A DNA stretch of 64,000 nucleotides. It comes from Drosophila persimilis. Its lineage: Eukaryota; Arthropoda; Insecta; Diptera; Drosophilidae. The notes below the pieces were generated by a model, which ran no database searches, was not told the DNA's origin, and saw nothing but the letters and a program-made list of their open reading frames with translations. The DNA lies in contig NW_020825298.1 of the NCBI RefSeq assembly GCF_003286085.1, forward strand, positions 3,472,001-3,536,000. Reading direction: 5' to 3'. This document shows, piece by piece, positions 57,127 to 64,000 of this stretch. Within the stretch, counting starts at the first letter, position 1; each line of letters starts with the position of its first letter. The position numbers and the translations under genes are program-made.

Positions 57127-59958
57127 AGGATATACATTTAAACTCGAAGCTGTAACACTTTCCTTCAATTAAATAAAAACTTTCAAGCCTCACCCGCATG
57201 CAAATAAATTCAAATTTTAAAGAAATTTTGAATAAATCAAATGGAATTATAGACATTAAACCAAGCAATTAAATGATGTTACACTTTCATAATTAAGTGG
57301 AATTGCCTTTTAATTAGTAATTATTCTCGCATTTATGGGGGCACGCTTTTATGGTTTACGGACAGATTGACAGAGGATCAACCCCATTCATGACGGGAAA
57401 ACTTAATCTTCCTGTGTGTTCCATGAGGATCAACATCAACCCCATGAGGGCACTTGGAACTCCAACTGCAGCATTAAGACCCGGTATGAGGCCCGCACTT
57501 GGTCGCACCACACCACACTCTTGCTTTCATGTCAACCAGCCATTATAATTATCGCGACGAGCCTGCTCTGCTCTCCATCGCTCTCTCTCCACCGCCACCT
57601 CTGTCTTTTGGAGCATTTTCCAGAGCTCTTTCCATTACATTTAATGCCACAAAGGAATTTGAAAAGCATAACAGCAACAAAGGAATACTCGAACGAGCAC
57701 TGACGTCGCACTGGTCGGCCAAGTAGAACCCATGGATGGAATGGCTGGCAATGTGGCTGCTGCTGGTGCTGGTGCTGGCGTAGGGGGATGGTGCAGGGGG
57801 TTGGTGCCGGGGGATGGAGCTGTGGACGCGCTCGGTTGAGTTTCATGGATCAGTTGGGGCGGGCTCGGCCTCGGCTTTGGCTCCAGAGAGCAGCTCCAAA
57901 GTTGTGGCATGTTCTGTTTTTCTCGTTGCTGCTTTTGTTGTTGTTGTTGATGTTGTTATTGTTATTGTTGGAGTCATTACCGGCATGACAAGCACAAAAA
58001 TGCGTTGTTCGTGCGCAGACGGAGCCACAGGCCGCAAAAAGAAAATAAAGTTGCATTTAACTAGTTGGGGAATAGGGCTAGGTCCAGTCTGCTAGTTGCT
58101 CTAACTATGCAAGCACACACTCGTCCATGCACATATCGATTAATAGACTGAACTCGGTTGAACCCAGTGCCGGACAACACGTGTCGCAGTCTGGAATGGG
58201 ACCTGGACAGGCCGAGCTGATTTCCATATCTATCTCTATCTGTCGGATGCACTTGGCTGGCTCAAACTGAAGATACTCGTACTTGTGATAAAGAAGAATA
58301 AGTCTGCATTCAGCCAGGCGTGTCCCTATAAGACCAGAGATGTACAACCAAATGAGCTACTAATTTGAAACGACGAACAAAGTTCGGAGGAAGATACTCG
58401 TACTAATGGATGCAGCCAACAGATTCTAATTTTAATTTTACCCAAATTATAACTTCTAGAAACAGATTGAGGTGGCTGAATTCTGGTAATTTCTCTCTTC
58501 TGAAAATTCGAGTATATCCACATAATTTGCCTAGAAAATAAACATCTTTCCAGGTCATCTGAATCGGCATGAAAGTAAATTCTTAAAGCTTATGATTCTC
58601 TTCAATCTTCAAGGCAGCTATGGTTATGGCCCGACAATAACCTGAAATCTAAGCCCAACTATATTTGGCAATAGCCAACATCAGCTCAGCGGCCGCACCT
58701 CGTCCCAGTTGAGTAGTCAGGTTTCCACTGCCGAAATCGAAATCGAAATCTCCAGCGATTGTTGCCGGGCGAGTGAGCAGCTCCAATCTCCTCCAATCTC
58801 TATCGAGTGGCACACGAGTATAAAGTTTAATATTTTGGAATCTGGCTGGATAGCTTTTATGATTATGATACGAGTAGCAGTGGATCAGACGTACCTTAAG
58901 GAATTTATGAAAAAATGCACAAAATGTTTCAGACTTCCGTTTGGGTAAGTCATCCTGGGGACTGGATCGTGTTTCAGGGCATCCAGTTTTCGGAGGCAGT
59001 CCCATTCTGAGGCTGGACAACCGCAAAGTGGAAACGGAAGTGTCGCGTCGCCGTGTAGACACTGGATACTGGACATAATGGAGCCGACAGGTACTCGCAT
59101 AAGATAAGATGCCTTCTATTCGCAATGACCTTTAGGACTCGCTTGGCACAGAAACAGAAACCAAAGCAATGCGGCACTAGCCCCAACTTCAGCCACAGAA
59201 TGCAGTGCAGCCACTGCAACCTGTTCCAGTGCCACTTTTTGTGACCACTTTGAAGCTAAGTTGGATCTAGTCAACTCCAAGCGGGCATGGTGATCATTTA
59301 GCAGCAAAAAGGTAGCTATGAATGGTAAATGGCAGTCCAGTCGGTGCGGGCCGCTGAAATTACATGTCCAGCAGCATGAAAACGCCGCCAGCTGCCAGTT
59401 GTGCCACTCGATGGGGCGAGTGGGCAGTGCGCAGTGAGCAGTGGGGAGAGGAGAGAGAGTCTGCAGAAGCCCTCGTCACGTATTGGGAGGTAACATACAT
59501 GGGCATACTTAAGGGGCAGTAATGTGGTTTATCATCAGCAGTCACTGAGTACCGGACCAGCACGATACGGTCATGTTATGACAAGGATGAGAAACCGAGA
59601 AGGCTCGAGCCCAACTGGTTGAATAACCCCCCACACACATGGATCTCCAGTGATGCGCAATTGGTCGGGCGGAGTCGACGGAGAAATGGTTTTTGAATGG
59701 CGCTTGCCGAATATCTATAAGTTTTGTGATATTTCAAAGCAATAAGCCTACTGTAATGTGGTTCGAATTTATAGATGAGAAACGAAGTTAAGCGTCTTCA
59801 AACGACTATAATCCTGTAATCAAAAATGGTTCAGATTTTGTAAGACCCTTTTCTCCAACTCAATGTCAAGCACATCCTCGACATGTGGCTATCTTGAGCA
59901 TATCTTGAACTCCAATACCGCCAGATCTCTACGCATCTTTTCTCAGCTCTTTTCTGCA

Positions 59959-59979
59959 GTTCAGTTCAGTTCAGTTCAG
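59959..59979. repeat. TTCAG pentamer repeat
   Basis: Four tandem TTCAG units. Confidence 0.8.
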
Positions 59980-61155
59980 GGCAGATCATTAAGACGCCAG
60001 ACCAAAGAGAGAGGGAGAGAGCACATCCGTAGAAGGACATCTGATCGCTTTTTGTCGTGGCATTACACAACCGCAACAGAAACAGAAACAGATCCGGGGA
60101 GGAGTGGCAAGTGGCAAGTGGCAAGGGGCAGAGCAAAAGATGAAAGTGCAGAAGAGACGATGGTTGGGTCCCCAAGCCGAAAGTTGTTGCCATTTCTGGT
60201 TGATGGTTGCTGGTTGCTGGTTGCGTTGCTCGTTGCCTCTTCTTGTGGCTTCCTGCAGCTTACGACGTGTGACGACATGTAGAACTAATTGTCGTCCACT
60301 CTTCGTTGGCAAGCTGTTGGGTAGGGGGACTCAGGCTTTGGGGGGACAGGGTACTGAAACCGGGACCGAGTCTGGCTCTGGCCGTGGCTCTGGCTCCGTC
60401 GCTGTCTCTGGCAGCAATTGGCTGCACTGTTCGCCTTGTGACAGGCATAAATCAGTTTTGTTTTAGTAATCGGCGCAGCAAGAAGTCACTCAAAGTCGCC
60501 GCATGCAGCCCAACACCTGCCGCCACGCCACGCCACGCCACAGATATTGGTATCGGCGGTATCCGTATAGCTAATGTACGGATTCTGAGTTCTGATCTTG
60601 AAATTTTCGCGTGTGTTGCGTCATAATTGAAAACGATCGTCGCGACACCTTAAATGGTCTCCCTAGTGACAATCCCCATCATTTTTTTGGCGGGGACGAG
60701 TTGGAAACGAGTTAATTAGTCGTGTGCTCCGGGGACTACTTGATTTTGTTTGATTTATGTTAGAGTGCTGGCCTGTCTGCCATTCTCTGGCCAAAAAAGG
60801 CGCAGCAGCAGAAGCAAGAGCAGGCTTGGACCGAAAAAATTAGCAACATTTAGTTAATGCACATAAATAAGATACGATACCGAGACGTGAACCAAGATTC
60901 GGTATTCGGTATTCGAATTGTGTGTGCGAGCTGCGAGACACCAAATTGGGCAAGTCGTTCGTGTGCCGTGGCGCTCTCCGTGTGGGCAGATTTCCAACAA
61001 AAGGAAAATAAATGACGAGTTTAAATAACACTAACAATCGGCATCGGTAGAGTGTCCCCAGAGCCCCCGAGAGTCTCGCGGCTTTGTTGGTTAATGACTG
61101 GTGCGCCATATTTGGCCAGATCGAAGCGGTAGGCCGCTCCCTCGCCCCCTGCAAG

Positions 61156-61707
61156 ATGCCCGCCCCGGCCGCTATAAAGCCAGCCTCTGGTCACACGACC
61201 AAGCTCAACAATGGCAAATCTAACACCAGCCACAATACAAATAATAATACGAATACGAATATTAACAACAGCCACAACACATTATGCAATTCGATCGCCC
61301 ATCTAAGCGACTCAAGGACCAATCTCACTGTCAACACGCCCACCACCTGCCAACGCTTAAGGTAAGGCATTTTTACAGCTCTTCTTGGTCTATGCGCCAG
61401 CTATTCGAAACAAGTTTATCTACTATAATTCCTAAAGTGTTCTTCCCTTCGCGGTGCGATTGCTGGATTAATAAATTATGCTTTAGAGTGGGTCTGTCTT
61501 TTGAATGTGCAAACATGTGTAATATCCAGGCTCTCCTGACTTTATAGCTGCCTTTTCAAAGACATTTTATGCGTAGATTATCATCAACAGCATTTCATTA
61601 GATATTCCTATAAAATGTTGAATTTTCTTGTATTCCACAGCGAAATGTTTCGACGTTCGATAGCCAGCAGCACCCAATCGAGTTCCAGGGAGAATACCTA
61701 CGAAGAG
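61156..61707 (+). CDS. first two coding exons of an unrecognised gene (partial)
   Basis: Exon 61156-61361 ends at GTAAGG. After a 279-bp intron (acceptor TTCCACAG), exon 61641-61707 ends at GTAAGC. Together they give 91 in-frame residues. The ATG context is GCAAGATGCCC. The product starts MPAPAAIKPASGHTTKLNN, then has an Asn/Thr/Ser-rich low-complexity stretch, then RLSEMFRRSIASSTQSSSRE. That Arg/Ser stretch suits a cytoplasmic, possibly phosphorylated N-terminus. No domain is recognisable and no further exon can be placed before the window end, so the gene continues to the right. The long upstream 5' region suggests a large gene. Confidence 0.62.
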
Positions 61708-64000
61708 GTAAGCTGATCCATAGATAAGCCATGCCAATTGTAATTGTAATTATGTAGATCGGGATCGCGATCGAAAAGAAATATTAATGAAGTATTGTAT
61801 GGGAAAACATTTCATATTTCAACCCTAGAAAAATAGATCATTCTTGCGAGTACCTGCGTTGGGAATCCTTGCTTGAATGCACATCAGAATTCGACTAATT
61901 AATCAAACAGAATGCCATTTCGAAGACCAGGGATAACAAATTGGTGTGAAGGGCGACGGCAAAGGGGGGCAGGGAAAATAATGAAGAATGCAGTTTCGAA
62001 GTTTCCTTTACCCCTGCGGAAAACTGGAAAACTGGCTCAAATTTCCAGGCGGTCCAAGTTGATTTTCTTTTCATAATAATAAAAATCTTTTAGCAAGCCC
62101 CTTCACACACATCAAAGGAACATAATTTACAAACAACTCAAAGACGGAGACTGCCTACCGTGTATCTGTATCTGTATCTGTAGCTATGGCTATGCATATC
62201 TATGTATCTATAAGTGCGTGGCGTGTAATCCGAGCCAGTGGCCTAAGATTCAGGGAGCAGACGCGCCCAGAAGCAGAAGCAGCCGACGACGCGTTCAATT
62301 TATAAACAGGCCGAGCGCTCAAGTGTGCCAGCTGCCAGCCGATGTATCTTCGAGATACCTTTCCTATGCCTTTTCCTATTGCTAAGATGCTGCGGCAGGA
62401 CCAACGCACCGCGCCGCATCCAATGGCATGGCATCCTTCGAGGCGGCAGGCAATGACCTGCTTTGGAATGTCAGACAAAAACATCTGTCGCCCTGTCTCT
62501 GTTTCTGTACAAAAGGGATCGCCTTGGGGTATATTCATGGATCCGTCCGGGTGTCCGGGTGTCCTGGTGTCCTTTCCCTTGTTGTTACAGGCATCGGCCT
62601 CCTCGATTTGGCGCGCAGTTCGACAGCCCGACTAGGATGCATTCGATTCTGGTTCATGGAGCCGCTGCCCTCCGCACAGGTTTCTGCCTGTCTTCTGACT
62701 CTTCTCTGCCTCGCTCTCTCTCTCTCTCTCCTGGAGCACAAAACATCTGCCTGGGCTGGGCGAGTAGTCCTTTTGATAGCTCCGGGGCATTAATTGAAAG
62801 TAATTTTCTTCTTGGACTCTGAAGATGGCGGCACGGTGATAAGCCAGTCATTGGCATCAGGGGCAAGGATTGTTGCTGTTCCTTGTGCCTTGACAGTTTC
62901 CGGTTACAGGAGATGACAACCCCCAGTTTAAGATCAAGATCATATCCTACCTAAGATCTCCAGTTAACTTAAGATCTGCATTGTACTGCTCATTCCAATG
63001 AGTTATTTCAAGCTCATGCGTATCTCATTTGCTGGCTAAGTTCCATTCTCCACTCCATTATGATCTGGATTATATCCACATAAATGAATAGTGATTAGCT
63101 TATCGAAGAACCATTGGGACCACTTATGGCACATCTGTTTCTTCACTCGACATTACACAACAACCAATGTGTCCGACTTCAGAGTATTTTCGATGCCAGA
63201 CGACCGCAAAAGTCTTGGCTTGCGATCTACATAAGGCAAGCCTCATGGGCACTGCAGTTCTTCCACTGCCTGCCAATGTATCTGGCAGATATGCTTGCCA
63301 TAGATATAGATATAGATGTGTGTAAAACGCATAAAATGGCAGATTACCACGCTCGAATGCCTTTCTTATGTGAGCTTTGAATCGATTTCATTTGGAGCTG
63401 CAACCGCAGCTTCGGGCGAAGAAGCAATTCGAGCTGGGCATTGAGATGCAGATGGAGGGGATCGCATCTCAAGTTGAGCGTGTGGCAGGCAGACGACGTT
63501 TTGCTTTTCTCCGAGCTGATTCTGATCATCAGCATCAGTAGCGTCATTGACAGTTGGTTTCATGTTGCAATTAGTTGCGGCAACTGATAGATAGCAGTTA
63601 GTGAACCCTAGCCCAAGTTCAGCTCGGTTTCTCCTGCTAATCTAATGTGGAAAGTGCAAGTGAGTGCACTCAACTCAAACATTTCTCTCCGCTAAGTCTT
63701 CTTTGCCCTCAGTACTCGCTCGCTCGTATATTTGTTTGCGTTTTATTGCAGCGGCCTAATCAGAAATCAAATATTTTTCTACGCCTCTTGGGTTTTATGG
63801 CTGCCGTTGCGGTTCATTCGCCTGCATCGCCTCTGAATCGGAATGGGGATCTTGGATTGATTGGTTGCACTCAAATATTTGACAAGACTCCTCCATAGAT
63901 TCAAACTACTGTGTGAGACTCGAGTCGGGAATGGAACTGGAAACCGGGAGCCCGCTTACTTTCGGGGGAGCCGATAGATAGATAGCCCCTAATCGGAACA
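61708..64000 (+). other. intron of the partial gene, to window end
   Basis: This begins with donor GTAAGC at 61708. No further exon is supported. It holds a GTATCT repeat (about 62160-62182), a CT run at 62711-62732, an ATAGAT repeat near 63300 and GATA units near 63974. Confidence 0.5.
62711..62732. repeat. CT microsatellite
   Basis: About ten CT units after TCGC. Confidence 0.85.

Larger units (their letters stand above)
51347..61155. other. non-coding stretch between 51.3 and 61.2 kb
   Basis: No supported gene on either strand; open frames are short and composed of simple repeats. It holds the repeats listed at 51779-51808, 51876-51902, 57110-57126 and 59959-59979. It may be an intron of a long plus-strand gene that spans the CYB5D1-like gene. 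Confidence 0.55.

Noticed and set aside
1..64000. tRNA, rRNA, CRISPR or bacterial-type features
   Set aside because: None seen by eye. CRISPR arrays are not expected in an insect genome; small RNAs such as snoRNA or miRNA cannot be excluded without a covariance-model search.

Overview
This 64 kb window is nuclear DNA from a Drosophila-type fly. The genes have short introns with GT..AG borders, CAAAATG-like start contexts and compact 3' ends, and they lie in AT-rich, microsatellite-laden non-coding DNA. The recognised proteins are clearly insect or animal ones. I could not fix the species from sequence alone.

Layout. 1-5340 is non-coding and carries a 236-bp element with near-perfect 54-bp inverted arms. 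5411-6256 (minus) is an intronless NAC-alpha paralogue with an alanine-repeat N-terminus. A short divergent promoter region follows, then a two-exon gene for a 75-residue single-pass membrane protein (7216-7505, plus). The main gene is the fly homologue of the secretory-granule receptor-type PTP-like protein IA-2/ICA512 (plus, coding exons 11519-33197). I reconstructed ten exons coding for 1324 residues, with one 15.6-kb intron. It is followed by a very long A/C-rich, G-poor region, probably its 3' UTR, with a GC-rich structured island about 325 nt after the stop. Around 39.3-39.9 kb are small tandem repeats. At 41.6-41.9 kb is a frame-shifted coding relic that looks like the end of an SGNH-type esterase. 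A DRE at 41,962 probably marks the promoter of another plus-strand transcript. An intact three-exon CYB5D1-like (cytochrome b5 domain, axonemal) gene lies at 50577-51346. The first two coding exons of an unrecognised plus-strand gene start at 61156 and run out of the window.

How they relate. There is no operon logic here. IA-2 is a dense-core-vesicle membrane protein of neuroendocrine cells, CYB5D1 is linked to cilia and sperm flagella, and NAC-alpha acts at the ribosome. The most notable coding observation is that the IA-2 phosphatase-like domain has Gly in place of the signature cysteine and Gln in place of the WPD aspartate, so it should be a pseudophosphatase. The most notable non-coding observations are the 54-bp-arm inverted repeat, the GC-rich foldable island in the IA-2 3' UTR, the exon-like tandem repeats at 39.3 kb, and a dispersed repeat shared between 13.0 and 43.9 kb.
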